Assembly: GCA_024138025.1 (NCBI GenBank)
Contig: JAMXBD010002808.1
Span: 62,001-126,000, forward strand
Length of the DNA stretch: 64,000 nt
From: Combretum micranthum
Taxonomy: Eukaryota; Streptophyta; Magnoliopsida; Myrtales; Combretaceae
Direction of reading: 5' to 3'
Under the pieces are notes generated by a model, which saw nothing but the letters and a program-made list of their open reading frames with translations, searched no databases and had not been told where the DNA came from. Below are positions 46,262 through 57,692 of the stretch, piece by piece. The position numbers were made by a program, and so were the translations under genes. The number at the start of each line of letters is the position of its first letter. The stretch's first letter is position 1.

Positions 46262-46900
46262 GCTTCTAAATGTCTAAATAAGAGGGTTATGATTGTTAAA
46301 GATAATGGTGATATTGAAAGTAAGAGTTCGAATGATAACATTCCACCACTTGAGGATGTCAGTGATGAAGAGCCTGCACAAGGAAAGTTGATTGCAATTA
46401 GGAAGAAGGAAGTAGTTGAGCAAGTGAAAGAGAAGATGGAGTGCAGAGAGAACAAATTTTCCATACCAAATGTTTAGTGCACAATCAGGTTTGTAGCTTA
46501 TTGATTAACAATGAAAGTCGTACTAATATTATTAGTACCTTATTGATAGAAGAACTACATTTGCCTACATTGAAGCACCTTAATCCCTTTAAACTCTAAT
46601 GGTTTAATGAATGTGGTGAAGTGAAGGTGACAAAACAAGTGTTATTGGAGTTTTCAATTGGTAGCCACAAGGATATTTGTGATGTAATGCCAATGCATGC
46701 AGTACATATTCTATTAGGCCATCCATGGCAATTTGATAAGTGGGTTTTATATGATGGTTTCAAGAATTGCTATTCCTTTAATTTGAACAACCAACATGTG
46801 GAATTAGCACCTATCAATCCAAGTGAAGCACATGAGGATCAGCTTTTATTATTGAGAGATTTTAGAGTGAGAGGCAAACACACAAGTGCTTAAGCCAAAA
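46262..46900 (+). pseudogene. Element S gag end and protease
   Basis: Reading resumes right after LTR T with SKCLNKRVMIVKDNGDIES, giving the last Cys of the zinc knuckle, then an acidic linker (PPLEDVSDEEPAQ). The protease-like domain includes CSLLINNESRTNI (about 46490-46530), where this family normally has an Asp-containing D-G-G-S active site, here N-N-E-S. It continues with LHLPTLKHLNPF, ECGEVKVTKQVLLEFSIG and HAVHILLGHPWQFDKWVLYD. Loss of the catalytic Asp and several stops make it inactive. Confidence 0.85.
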
Positions 46901-47127
46901 ATAAGAGTGAAACACTTATGAGCAATGTCAAGAGTGTTATATTTGCTAGGTAAGTTGTAACTAACAATCATATTGTGTTTGTTTCTGGAAAGAAAAATTC
47001 TTTATTGTAGCACTCCAAGGATGAAAAGACGACAAGATTAGCCAAGCAACAAGTGCATCAATTTCTTTTAAAGCATCAAGGACCATCAAAGACTCATGGA
47101 CGTATAGATTCGAGGATGAATCCTTCC

Positions 47128-47140
47128 AAAGAAGGAGGGA
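47128..47140 (+). other. Polypurine tract of element S
   Basis: aaagaaggaggga immediately upstream of the 3' LTR (t, then TGATGTG). Confidence 0.9.
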
Positions 47141-47141
47141 T

Positions 47142-47797
47142 TGATGTGAAAATGAGAAGGAACAAGAATCAATTAGGACAAACATGAGCAAAATAGAAGT
47201 GTTATGGACGAATTGGAGCAAAGCCGGACTATAGGCCATCAGCCTATAAGCTAACGCCACCGGCTTTGAAGAGTAAGCCGCCAGTCTTTATGCCGGCCTA
47301 GGAGCAACTTTGACAATGTCATTTGTTTCGTATTTTTATTTCAATTAATGGCCACCAACATTGTTATTTAGGCCGCTAGCTTGTCTTTTATGTCATAATG
47401 ACTTTTTGTTTTTAGGTAGTTTAAGTTTCCTAGGTCTTTATAAGTAGTCATATTTCCTATGTATCAAACGGACTTGGAGAATAGAGTTTTGAGAGTTTCC
47501 TCTGAGAGTTCTTGTGAGAACTTATAAGGACTTATTGGATTCATAATTCGTGGCATTCTTGTTTTTATAATTGACTTATCAATCAAATTACCCTCTTTAA
47601 TTGTGGCATATATATCAATTGTGCCAAGGTTCGTGCTTTTATTTTAAGCGATGGGTCAAGGTTTTCCTTTGTTTGTTGCGTCTTGGGATTGTTATTCCTA
47701 GGTGTCGCAACATCGGTTGAGAGTTATTGAATCAGAATTATTCAGATCTATTCATGTCGAACGTGGAACGAATCGGAGCATGACTGGATTCGTATCA
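47142..47797 (+). repeat. 3' LTR of element S
   Basis: Begins TGATGTGAAAATGAGAAGG and ends gattcgtatca (656 bp). It keeps the GC-rich patch (47222-47292), a few bases longer than in the 5' LTR (extra ccagtctttatg-type insert). Confidence 0.93.
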
Positions 47798-48635
47798 CCA
47801 TTACTATAGTGGCAATTCTTTAATCAAGGGGACATTTCTTTTCAAAAAAAAAAAAAAAAAATCCCTTTTGGTATTCAAAAACCCTACCAAATATTCCACT
47901 CTTCTTCATTTTCTCTTTCCACCGAATTTTGAACCCCCAAATACTCCTCCAACATATCAGAACACAAAAGTAAACAAAGCAATATCCTCTCCAAATCCTT
48001 AAAATAAAAAAACCTCTAATTAACATAATTTAGGTGGAAATGGAAGATTAAATTTGAAGATAGGAGTTGAAGTTGGATTGAGAAACCTCATCAAATTATG
48101 GGTAGGAGCAATGAAAGATATAGAAGATTAAATTGCTAGATTTTCAAATCTTAGTAAGTATATATTTACATTATTGTTGAATTTTTATGTTGTATGTGTA
48201 GCGGTGTTGATGTTGAAAATATTATAATATGTTAGTAATAAAGTTTGATATAGTTTCAAAATAAACTTTGATAATATACTTGATATATAATAAGAATGGA
48301 ATTTCATACATTTGTTTTAATATATGTTTGTTTTATACTAAGGAAATTTGTTCGTAAATGTCATATTACATTGGCTTTATATATATACATATATATATTT
48401 ACGTAATGTGCAATGACTCCCTTTTTGTGAAAATTGATGCCAAATTGGACATCATAGGCATAGTGATATTATTATTATTATTATTATTATTATATTATTA
48501 TTATTATATATTCTAATTGATAAAGTAACCTTGAATAAATTCACGATAATGTCTCTATGATTATACCAAAAATCATATAAATATATATGTGTTTTGTTTT
48601 GTATTAAATTAAAATAGAGAATAATTGCATAATGA

Positions 48636-48668
48636 CGAGTGTGCGCGCGCGTGCATGACTGCGTGCGT
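48636..48668. repeat. Alternating purine-pyrimidine tract
   Basis: gtgtgcgcgcgcgtgcatg followed by gcgtgcgt: a GC-rich alternating run in an AT-rich intron-like region, of the kind able to adopt Z-DNA. Confidence 0.75.
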
Positions 48669-51037
48669 AACGAACTTGTTAATTTTAATTTGTGATCCAT
48701 CAGTATATGAATGATCTAATAATAAACTGATGACATAAATTAGAAAGTATGGAAATGAACGAATGTTAATATTGATATTTTTTTCAGTTGTTGAATATTA
48801 AATCTTAGCGGCAGCTTCACAGTCGAATAGCCCCGTCTTCGTATAAATCATCAAGTACTGGAAAATCTAAGGAAACCCCTTTATTATTAATGAACGTCTT
48901 GATATTCCATATTTGAGTTATACAAAGAAAAGTAATTTATTAAAATAAATATATATAATCACTAATACTAGCTAATTGTAATCCAGGTATATATTTGACA
49001 ACCGGCCAATATAAACTGTTCATATATTAAAATATATTGATATTATGATTTTGATATTTGAATGGAATTAGTAAATCATAATATGCGCTGATTTAAGTTT
49101 GATCAAAATGTTGAATCTCATGTTATGTAATAATTTAAGCTTAATCTAAATATTGAGTTGATTTTTTAATTTAATTATTTATTTTTATTTATTATATATA
49201 TTTTTACAAAATTTTCAAACATCTAAATAGGTGTAGTAGGACGTATGTGTGATTGTGTGAGGATGGATCTCGTCCGTTGATGGTGAAATTGAATTGAAAA
49301 TGATAATGGTGTCTTCCTGTTTAATCATATAAACATAGGTGTAGTTTTGATTTGATAAATAATTAATACTATTTTGATCATGGACCGACCGAGTTGGTTA
49401 TGTACCAAATTGAACATGTTTATAAGTTACAAAAATATAATATTAAATTTATAAATATATAATTATAGGTATTATTCAATGGAAATGATAAATAAATATA
49501 AGTTTTAGCCTTTAATGATTGATTATGGGAGTGGATATTTAGGATCCAATTTAAAATTAAAAAAAAAGCTACAAATGGGCTTTAATAACTAAAATGGCTT
49601 ATAAATATAACCTTAGGTCCAATAACTTGCATTTCAGCCAATTAGGCCTATTTAAACTTAAAATGGACCAAATTAAATTCTACCAAGTCTTCCCTAATCA
49701 ATTAAGGCCTAAACCTCCCAAAATATAGTCAAATATTAATTTGATACCTTATGGACTTAAAATTCCATGCTAATGGGTTCAAAACTCTAACTGATATTAA
49801 TTGAGCCTATTTCTAAATTATTTAAGTCTATTATCATTTTCTAGATATTAAATTACCTAATGAACTCATGTAATGTTTCTTGGGCTCGTAAGCCTTAAGA
49901 TATACCTAGTGGGCCTAAATAAGGATAGAGAAAGCCTGATAGCTATAATTAAATTTTAGTTGGGCTTTTACTCAACTCTTAGGTCTAATACCTAACTTTT
50001 TGGCCTAATCAAATATTTAAACCTAATCTACCTAAATTATAATTCCTATTCTCAAATGGGTTCAATTATTAATTCTTTAAAGTCGATTACCCTAAATATA
50101 AAAAAACTTAGTTAAAGTCCTAATGAGCCTAATATAGGACCCTTAAAGGCCCAATATTTTAAAATAAGAAATTCAATCTCCTATACCCATATGCTTAATC
50201 AAAACTACTTAAGCCTAATAGCCTAAATGGATTTAACTTAAGATATCAATTAAGGTCCCATAATTATAAATATATATACAACCTTACCACAACGAGTAAT
50301 TAAACATAATTAAATAATTAATATGAATTTGATGATTAAATTATATACACGGTACTTATATGAGTTAACCTTTCTTAGACAGATACTATTACCTCTAACC
50401 TATCATTTAGCCTTTGTCAAGTTACATATTTGATACCAGATATGTAGTAGCATAAGAATGCTTGGTTAGTATAAGCATTCCTGAATGAATTAATACTTAA
50501 AGATGGCTAATAATAATTGAGTGATTAGTTGTACATGGTCATTCTTAGACCAATGTCGAGGGGCCATAATCTTATTAGGTGATATTAGCACGATAGTTGG
50601 ACGCTTAAGCCATTAAGGACTGCTCAACGAGTAATCGATAGGTGAACGATAGTAGGATAACATCTATGCACGTTCGGAGAGAAGTTACACTTATGCAATT
50701 TAAGATTATGAGCTCTGTTAAATTGAACAATGTAATTGACTGAAATAAGTAAAGTCGTATAACGGGTGTAACCCCTAGATGAAGCTATTACTTATTAGGA
50801 TAAGAGATATAAGTATTCAGCCTATCTATATCAACCTTTTAAGTAGTTGCCACTACTTAGGATCCTTAGGTTCTCAGCGTATTGCCAAAGTGTGAGACTT
50901 CTATTGATTGCTACATTTCAATTAAAGATATAAAACTATTGGATGTTGCATTACATTTAGGTTACGTACGTATGATTCATCTTGTGTGTACTTGAGTTGT
51001 TGTGTACTGGCTTCTGCTCACTTTTGTTATTTTTTAG

Positions 51038-51113
51038 TACTAATGGTTTTGATAGCGTGTATTATGACGATATGGGACTGACCGAGGAATTACTTGATGT
51101 GCTTAGTGATTAG
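51038..51113 (+). pseudogene. Putative last micropeptide exon, LTR W2
   Basis: After ttttttag the acidic frame reads TNGFDSVYYDDMGLTEELLD then VLSD and TAG. The YYDDMG core aligns with FYDDLGY of LTR T. The exon starts one base out of the phase used by the other copies, so a single-base indel near the acceptor probably inactivates it. Confidence 0.45.
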
Positions 51114-51541
51114 GAGAGCAACTCTCATCTTATCTTATGTAGACTCTTATTTTTGTCACTTGCTATATTTCAAAAACTCATTTTATCTTTTGGGCCTATT
51201 TGTGAGTCCTGACTTATATTTGAGTTTTAGTGCCTTTCAGTCATCTTTTTGTAGTTATTATCTCCTAGGGATGTTTATGTAGACTTTTGAAAATGATGTT
51301 ACTAGATGTTATCTTTTATGATGGGCTTACTCATGGGATAGCCTTTTTATCTAATATGTGTACAAATTATATTCCCATTACATCATTTTATGTTTTCAAA
51401 ATCTAAATAAATTTCAAAAATATAAAATGTAACGAATTAAATAAACTAGTCTTTTAGGTTTGCCTTAACGTATAATGCTCCAATGTTATAATGGCAAAAC
51501 TGGATATGCCTTAACCTTTACTCCAGGTGTGATAGTTTTAG

Positions 51542-51554
51542 TTAGTATCAGAGC
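51542..51554 (+). other. Primer binding site after LTR W2
   Basis: ttagtatcagagc, identical to the PBS of element S, 7 nt downstream of the LTR end. It sets the plus orientation of this LTR lineage. Confidence 0.8.
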
Positions 51555-51960
51555 AATTCACCAACTGAAAGTAGGGGAACTAAGTGTTGTAAAGGGAAAA
51601 GTGCCTCAAAGTAGGATGCCTCTTGAGCATGTATGAAGCACCTCTAGTGTCCTCTCTGCCTAGTGTGAATTTGAACTTGTGTAACAAAACTGATGAAGTA
51701 CCTCTAGTGTCCTCTTTACGCCACATGTCATTCTCTTTATAAGAACATACTAAGGCTAAACAATACTACCACAAGTAAACACTAATAATAAACTCCATAC
51801 TCACATAAAAGGGGTACCTATTTAAGTATCTTAAAGGAGTAAATCTCCTAATCAATCTGATTAGTTTAAACCAATGCTAACTTTAAATCATAAAGGAGTT
51901 CTCATAAATTGGTTTTAATTCATAAAACAAGAATCTCTTAAAGATGGAAGGTTCCATAAG
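51555..51960. repeat. Leader remnant with imperfect tandem repeat
   Basis: gaagcacctctagtgtcctc at about 51628 and gaagtacctctagtgtcctc at about 51694 are near-identical copies about 66 bp apart. Sequence to 51960 could be leader of the W2 element or the 3' end of LTR U; I cannot separate them. Confidence 0.5.
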
Positions 51961-51963
51961 AAT

Positions 51964-52094
51964 TCAACTCAGTCTCAAAGCTATCCAGGTGGTCCAAATA
52001 TCAACAGGAATATCCAATCCACTATCGTCATCCCCATCATCTGCATATATATCAAAACTGGATAGATCATAATAAACGATATCTCCACCTGTTC
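51964..52094 (-). CDS. Putative last micropeptide exon, LTR U
   Basis: The minus strand after ttttttag continues in phase 1: G-TGGDIVYYDLSSFDIYADD then GDDDSGLDIPVDIWTTW and on to TGA at 51964. It is longer than the other copies but shares the early YYD core and the Asp-rich composition. The acceptor is intact. Confidence 0.45.
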
Positions 52095-53320
52095 CTAAAA
52101 AATGAAAGGAATGAGCAAAAAGCCCAGTATGCCAAACCACACACAAATGTATATGCACACACAACATATATAATCAAATGTAAGTATTTCTAATGCAATA
52201 AACATCATTTCTTATCTTATATTAGCTGCAAGCAACACAATTCAAACCATATGCATCTAGTGCCAAATCTAGAGTAACTCATGACTCCATAAAAACAAAA
52301 ATATATAAAAATAGATAATTATACATATATTCGTGTTGGAGTATCATCCACACACGCGGCCTCTACTTAAACCTAATCTACTGAATGTACAAGTCCATCT
52401 GGATAATCTCACACATAGATCATCAGGCTTCGTTAGTATCACACTCTCGCGTGTCTTTACTAACCAAAACCAAACACAAGTAGCAAGCATAATTTCTTAT
52501 TGTCATAGAATTAAGTCAATTTAAATTCGATCCTACAACACATACAACAAACGAGTCTAATCCTATAAGCAACAACTAAAGTAAGTTATACTGAATCAAA
52601 TTCCAGAAAACATGACTCTAAATCACCAAAATCTCCTAATCAAACCCTATTTCACCAAACTTGCAATATAACATATAGATTTCAAAATAATATTTTCATT
52701 ACATAATCCTAATTCAAACTCCATCTAAACCCTAATCTCAACAAAATCAGAAATCCACACCTTTCTCCTTTAATCAAAATATCAAACTCCTCCAAAATAA
52801 TAATTCTCTCAAGATCTTCCTAAACCCTAGAATTTCATTCAATGACAGAAATTCAAAATCAACACAACCCATAACCATAATATCTTAAGAATTATAAATA
52901 TATCAAACTTACCTAAATTTGATCCTCAATCTTCCTTAAACACCAAATCTCCAATATAATAGATTTCTCCAACAACTCCTCCAAACTCTAAAATTCCATT
53001 CACATTGTTTATGGCAAAGCCATAAAAAATCATCAATTTATAATGACAAGATTAATGATATACAAAACTTACCTAATATTGATCTCAAAATTTCCTTTAA
53101 TCAACAAAACCAACTCTCCAAACCCGATGAAGAGATTCTCCAATTCCACCTTCAATTTCAAAAGAAAAACTCTAAGAAAAACTGATATTCTATGAAATCT
53201 TAAAGCAAAGATTAGGATTCAATTAGCTGATCTGGCTTCAAAATCCCTTTGGCGGCTAGGAACTCTTAGAGAAAAGATATATAGGTTTAGGGTTTTGTTT
53301 TGAAGAAGAAACAAAGGAGG

Positions 53321-53330
53321 AATATATAAA
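53321..53330 (-). promoter_or_regulatory. TATA box of LTR U
   Basis: The minus strand reads cctttatatattcctcc, followed by a CT/A-rich leader and, about 250 nt later, the donor atattag|gtaagt. Confidence 0.6.
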
Positions 53331-54737
53331 GGTTCGTGTCTTTTCATATTCCATCATATGTCTATCATGTGATTAAAATATCACTATATTTAGATTTTTG
53401 CCCATATTAACCTTATAATTTTATCTCATTGGACACTTTTATCCTTCTTTATACACTATTCATTTATGTATTACACAGTGTTTAGGGTGTCACAACCCTA
53501 CATAGTCCCCTAGTTGTATTAGTATACCATGTAACTAACTGAGGTCTCTAGAAAGTTACATGAATATTATAAACTAATGTTCCTTATTGAAGTAAACAAT
53601 TGAACATGATCGATAGTTGTTTTGAGTGAGAAAGAAATTACATATATATATATATTAACCATAAAAGAACATAACTTACAAAATTAAAACTTTATATAAT
53701 ATTACAACCGAGGTCTACAGGACTCCAACAGAACCCCCTTATAATAAAACTTACAAGGAATAATAAAACTTAACTTATGCTATTATAACCCATTACTAGT
53801 CTCTATTACATATGTGGTCTTTTTTCCAAAGATCACATAAGTCCATCTTATACTAACTCCCACATCGAGCTTGGTTTCGGTCTCTATGCTTAAAACCCTA
53901 TAAACCAATAGTCTAAGAGAGCATGAGCATATAAAGCTCCGTGAATAACATAATCTTAACACTATCATTAAGAACAAACAAGTTTAGTTACCAATCATAT
54001 GCAATGCATGGATCAACTACATGCAATAAGTCTGGTTTGAATAACCAGAATTAAAATTTATGGGGATTTATGCCCTCCCTAAGGGTTGAAGGATCATTTA
54101 GTAGTTCATGCCTATGAGATACTCAAACCAAGTAGAAGGAATTCCTCTTCACCTAACTTGCCTGGGGGAATAGCCTCTACCAGAGCCCCACAGGATACGA
54201 GTAGTCTTTTAGAGAATAATATTAGTTTTCAAATAAAAACTTCTACTTTTCTTAAAACTTTAGAATTCTCACTAAGTATTAACATTCTAAGCCAACTTCG
54301 ACACAGACGATCTCCTTTGAAGCCCGCTTAGTTTCTGCGAAGCTGACAATCTTATAGTAACGTATAAGCAGACTCACTGGTCCCAACAAGCATTACCATA
54401 GAATCGAAATGTTAACACGTGACATAAGTACCATGCTAATGTAATATGATGATATGAAATGCATGTCATATTATTTTAGAAGTCTATTAAACTTAATTAC
54501 ATATTATCAAGTGGTTAAATCGATTTCAGACACTCGATGAGACAACTATAATTTAATGTCAAGGGAGCAGTTGTCACTTCGATTATTAAGAATTACAACT
54601 CAAACATACAACATATAACATGCAATATTTCCCATCCCCATGCAATTGATTCCCTGTAGTTACAATTAATCTATATTCCACTATTTACAATCACAAATAA
54701 GGTGATAGGATTCAAGGTACTCACCTGCGCATGCTTC

Positions 54738-54778
54738 TTAATCGTCGTAGTGGTCTTACGGGAAATCCATCTTGTGAT
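54738..54778 (-). pseudogene. Short acidic exon in LTR R
   Basis: The minus strand after ccctag reads D-HKMDFP, a stop, then DHYDD and TAA, followed 13 nt later by the donor cgcag|gtgagtacc. Position and following donor match the short acidic exon of LTR V (DYFD plus stop, then gtgagtgag). Confidence 0.35.
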
Positions 54779-54884
54779 CTAGGGTTCTTATAAGATAGAA
54801 AAGTTTGTATTACTATCTATTTAACAAAGACAAGAATGATTAAATAAGATTCTAAAGCTAAAAAAGACAAAATGACACTTTAAG

Positions 54885-55085
54885 GCCACCACTCCCTTCA
54901 CCACACCACATAGCAAGGGTTGTATGAGACAGGGCAACATACAAGCTTCACCACGCCCTTTGCTATGCCCCATATGGAGGATCACTTGATGACCAGAGGC
55001 CACCACCACCTTTACTATGCCCCATGGCAAAGGGCCTGGCCACTTAGATTTCACTCATATTGTGCCACGCCTTCCCCCACGTGTC
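54885..55085. repeat. Reiterated block in LTR R
   Basis: Words such as cacgccctttgctatgcccc, ctatgccccatggcaaaggg and ccatatggagg occur repeatedly in both orientations; ccctttgc and gcaaaggg face each other. Less AT-rich than its surroundings. Confidence 0.75.
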
Positions 55086-55610
55086 GTGGCCTTTTGACAG
55101 TGAAATATACTTTTTCACTTTATATTTTTACACACTTTTTACCCACTTTAGTTGCCTCAAATCCATCCAATACACTTCAACATTTTCATACAAGACTCAA
55201 ATTCATCATCTACTCCTTCAATACTTCTAACCCATCTCTACATCCACATCAGACCACCAACCAATAACTTAACCATTAACTTCAAGTTTTAAAACTTCAA
55301 AACCACTTATCCATTACTCTACTTCACATAACTACAAGCCAAGCATCATAACCATCCTAAAGTAGCCCCTAACAATCAACAACACTAATATTACACCTAC
55401 TCAAACACACAAATAATAAAGATAAAACAAGAAATAACTTACTTAGGCTTGCTTTAACTTGAAAATGAAGACTTGTCTTGTTGTTCTTGATGATTTAAGA
55501 GAAGAAATTGAGATTGATGTGTGGAGTGTGTGTGTGTGGTACTCATCAGTTTTAGAAAGAGAGAGAGCCAAGAGGAGGAAAAAAATTCTACTACTTTAAA
55601 GATAATTATG

Positions 55611-55620
55611 TATATATAAA
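55611..55620 (-). promoter_or_regulatory. TATA box of LTR R
   Basis: The minus strand reads gtttatatatacat, followed by a CT-rich leader and the donor at 55442. Confidence 0.6.
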
Positions 55621-56539
55621 CAAACTTTACTTTGACTTTTGGGGTAATTCAAACATGATTTAGTGTGTGGGTGTGCATGGGAGTTACAGTGGGTTCTCAC
55701 AATAATTTTGCAGCCACTAAGAGTTCTAAACAACATATACTACACCATAATATTTCTATAACATTAGAATTATTAATTATTCAAACTTAACGCAAAGTTT
55801 AGTAACAATTTGATTTATAAATCCTATCTAATAAAATTAAATCCTTATAAGAATCTATATCAATAATATTGGTAATTTAGAATTTAAATTTACAAAACTC
55901 AATTTTTTATAAGAATATAAGAAATATTTAATTAACAATTTTCTCAATTCAAATCTATTGATGATTTTAGATTTTTATTCTTACTAAATTGATTTTATAA
56001 CAACTATTATACTTAACTTTACTCTAAGTTCATATAATTCAACATATATAATCAAATATATAAATTCTTTACTTTCTAATTCTATTGATTTTATAACAAC
56101 TATTATACTTAACTTAACTCTAAGTTCATATAGTTCAACATATATAATCAAATACATAAATTCTTTACTTTCTAATTCTATTTATGAAAAACTTGAGGAT
56201 TACATAGGGATTTGCTGTTATACAAATCCATACTTTAAAACCAAAACTCTATGGTGCATTCATAGGTTTATATTTTTAAAACCAAACTCTAGGCCATGTG
56301 AAAAGCGTTCATCCTATTAAACTGGGCACTAGAGGTCCAAAGTGCATGAAAAAGGTTCACATACTCAAACCAATCCTAAAGGTGTGAAAAAGGACTAACA
56401 TTATTACAACCATCTTAGTTCCAATGTATAGGTGCTTTTGTTACAATTAACTTTATAATAAAATATATGGTATTTTTCTGATTTGAGAGGTTGTTGCAAT
56501 AAATCAAGAAAGCTGCTTGTGGTTTGACACCATATGAGT

Positions 56540-57352
56540 TAAGGTTGTGCAAAAAAACTGAACGTTTAGGAAAACTGAACCGAAACCGGAAAACCAATCC
56601 GGAAAAAATGGTTAACCGATCCATCGATTTTAGTTTAGGATTATCATTGTTAATTTTTTCGGTTTTCGGATACGGTTTAGGATTATAGAACCAAAAACCA
56701 ATGAATTCGGTTAACCTATCCATATTTATAAATATATATAATTTATAATATAATTATATAATTATTTTTAAAAAATATATAAATACTAAATAAAATAAGC
56801 TAAATAGTTACAGTGTACATTCGTGATCCTTCATCAAATAATTTATGTCTTTTCTATTGATAATTGATGATAACAAATTTTCTTTTAAAAAAAAAAAATT
56901 GCCCAAAAGAACATCTTAACAAATTCAATACTAGATTATTTTTTCCATTTAGAAAAGAGAGAGAAAGATAATTCATAAGGTGAAAAATTTGAAGGTTGTA
57001 TATCTTTTTTGTATATAATGATTTTAACTATAGTCAAGCAGTGGAAAGTGAGAAATTCCCGTAAGAAGCGTGAAACAATAATGTCAGTATTAACAAAACT
57101 TTGTATATTAAAAACATAGGAATCTTAAAAACAAAACATACGTGAACGTAAATTAAAAATAATAATATGAAGAAGAAGAAGAATGGTTAAAAACCAAAAA
57201 CCAAAAAAATTAATAAAAAAAAGGTTAACCGTTAAGGCGGTTAACCGTTCATAATGGACCAGTTTCGGATCAGGATATAAAAAATTTGAACATTATGAAT
57301 AGGATCAAAAAATATGATCACGGACCGGTTAATCGATCCATGAACACCTCCA
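56540..57352. mobile_element. hAT MITE with 8-bp target duplication
   Basis: 813 bp flanked by atatgagt at 56532-56539 and 57353-57360. Ends taaggttgtgca and (complement) tggaggtgttca match at 7 of 12 positions and fit the hAT terminal consensus. Sub-terminal zones hold many cggtt/aaccg words in both orientations (aaccgaaaccgg, ggttaaccgttaaggcgg, accggttaatcgatcc). No transposase frame, so it is non-autonomous. Confidence 0.9.
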
Positions 57353-57422
57353 ATATGAGTGTGCGCACAATAGTCTGTAGTAAGTATTGTCCCTCACCTA
57401 TTTGGGACTGTTATTTTTTTAG

Positions 57423-57532
57423 GTGATGACGATGAGGTAGATTTATACGGCTATATGGGATATGACTTGTATAAGAGTGGTGGAATTGATAATAATTGTA
57501 GTAATGATGACTTTATGGGTTACTTAAGTTAG
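57423..57532 (+). CDS. Putative last micropeptide exon, LTR Q
   Basis: After tttttttag, phase 1 continuation gives G-DDDEVDLYGYMGYDLYKSG then GIDNNCSNDDFMGYLS and TAG. The exon is open throughout and acidic/Tyr-rich like those of LTRs T, W, P and U. Confidence 0.45.
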
Positions 57533-57692
57533 TCGATTGGAGGAGATTTGTTTAGATGCTTGTATCGCAATTTATGGAACTTAAGTCGGTAAGATTAAGA
57601 TTTATTCTGTTTTTGATGTTTTTTCTTTTTTTTTTTTTAGAAAATGTTATTGATGTTTTGGTGGCACATTGATAATTTTTATAGTAAATATT

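Larger units (their letters stand above)
41608..47797 (+). mobile_element. Gypsy element S, two LTRs, gag-protease only, split by solo LTR T
   Basis: 5' LTR 41608-42237, PBS 42239-42251, gag 42462-43376 plus the piece beyond T, protease 46480-46900, polypurine tract 47128-47140, 3' LTR 47142-47797, target duplication ccatt. There is no RT, RNase H or integrase, and the space between protease and 3' LTR is only about 0.25 kb, so the element is deleted for pol or was non-autonomous. The LTRs differ at roughly one base in ten over the first 100 bp (my hand count), mostly C/T and G/A, which implies an old insertion. Confidence 0.93.
41603..47802. other. Target site duplication of element S (ccatt)
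   Basis: ccatt at 41603-41607 and at 47798-47802 flanks element S exactly at its TG...CA termini. Confidence 0.93.
47803..51534 (+). repeat. LTR W2, 3' part (tentatively composite)
   Basis: Contains a leader-like stretch (47870-48050), a good donor atcttag|taagtatat (about 48150), simple repeats (48465-48510), a long run of ggcctaa/ttaagcc words (49500-50280), then blocks collinear with LTRs W and P: ttgataccagatatg (50430), agttggacgcttaagcc (50595), agatataagtattcagcc, acceptor ttttttag (51037) with a micropeptide exon, cctttttatctaatatg, and the end ccaggtgtgata at 51534 followed by a PBS. It is therefore the 5' LTR of a plus-strand element. Confidence 0.6.
51961..53494 (-). repeat. LTR U (start at 53494)
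   Basis: Minus strand: starts TGTGACACCCTAAACAC at 53494, TATA box at 53330-53321, leader, a first exon end repeated three times (donors near 53072 and 52912, a weaker copy near 52750), last exon at 52094. The 3' terminus is unclear (between 51560 and 51960). Confidence 0.65.
53488..55701 (-). repeat. LTR R (2.2 kb)
   Basis: Minus strand: starts TGTGAGAACCCAC at 55701, TATA at 55620-55611, leader, donor gcctaa|gtaagttatt at 55442, reiterated block (54885-55085), acidic exon (54778-54738), terminus tagggttgtgaca at 53488. The end overlaps the start of LTR U by 7 bp (tgtcaca on the plus strand), so R and U are fused without internal sequence. Confidence 0.7.

Noticed and set aside
46961..47260. 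99-codon minus-strand frame
   Set aside because: It is antisense to the end of element S and its 3' LTR, with no domain.
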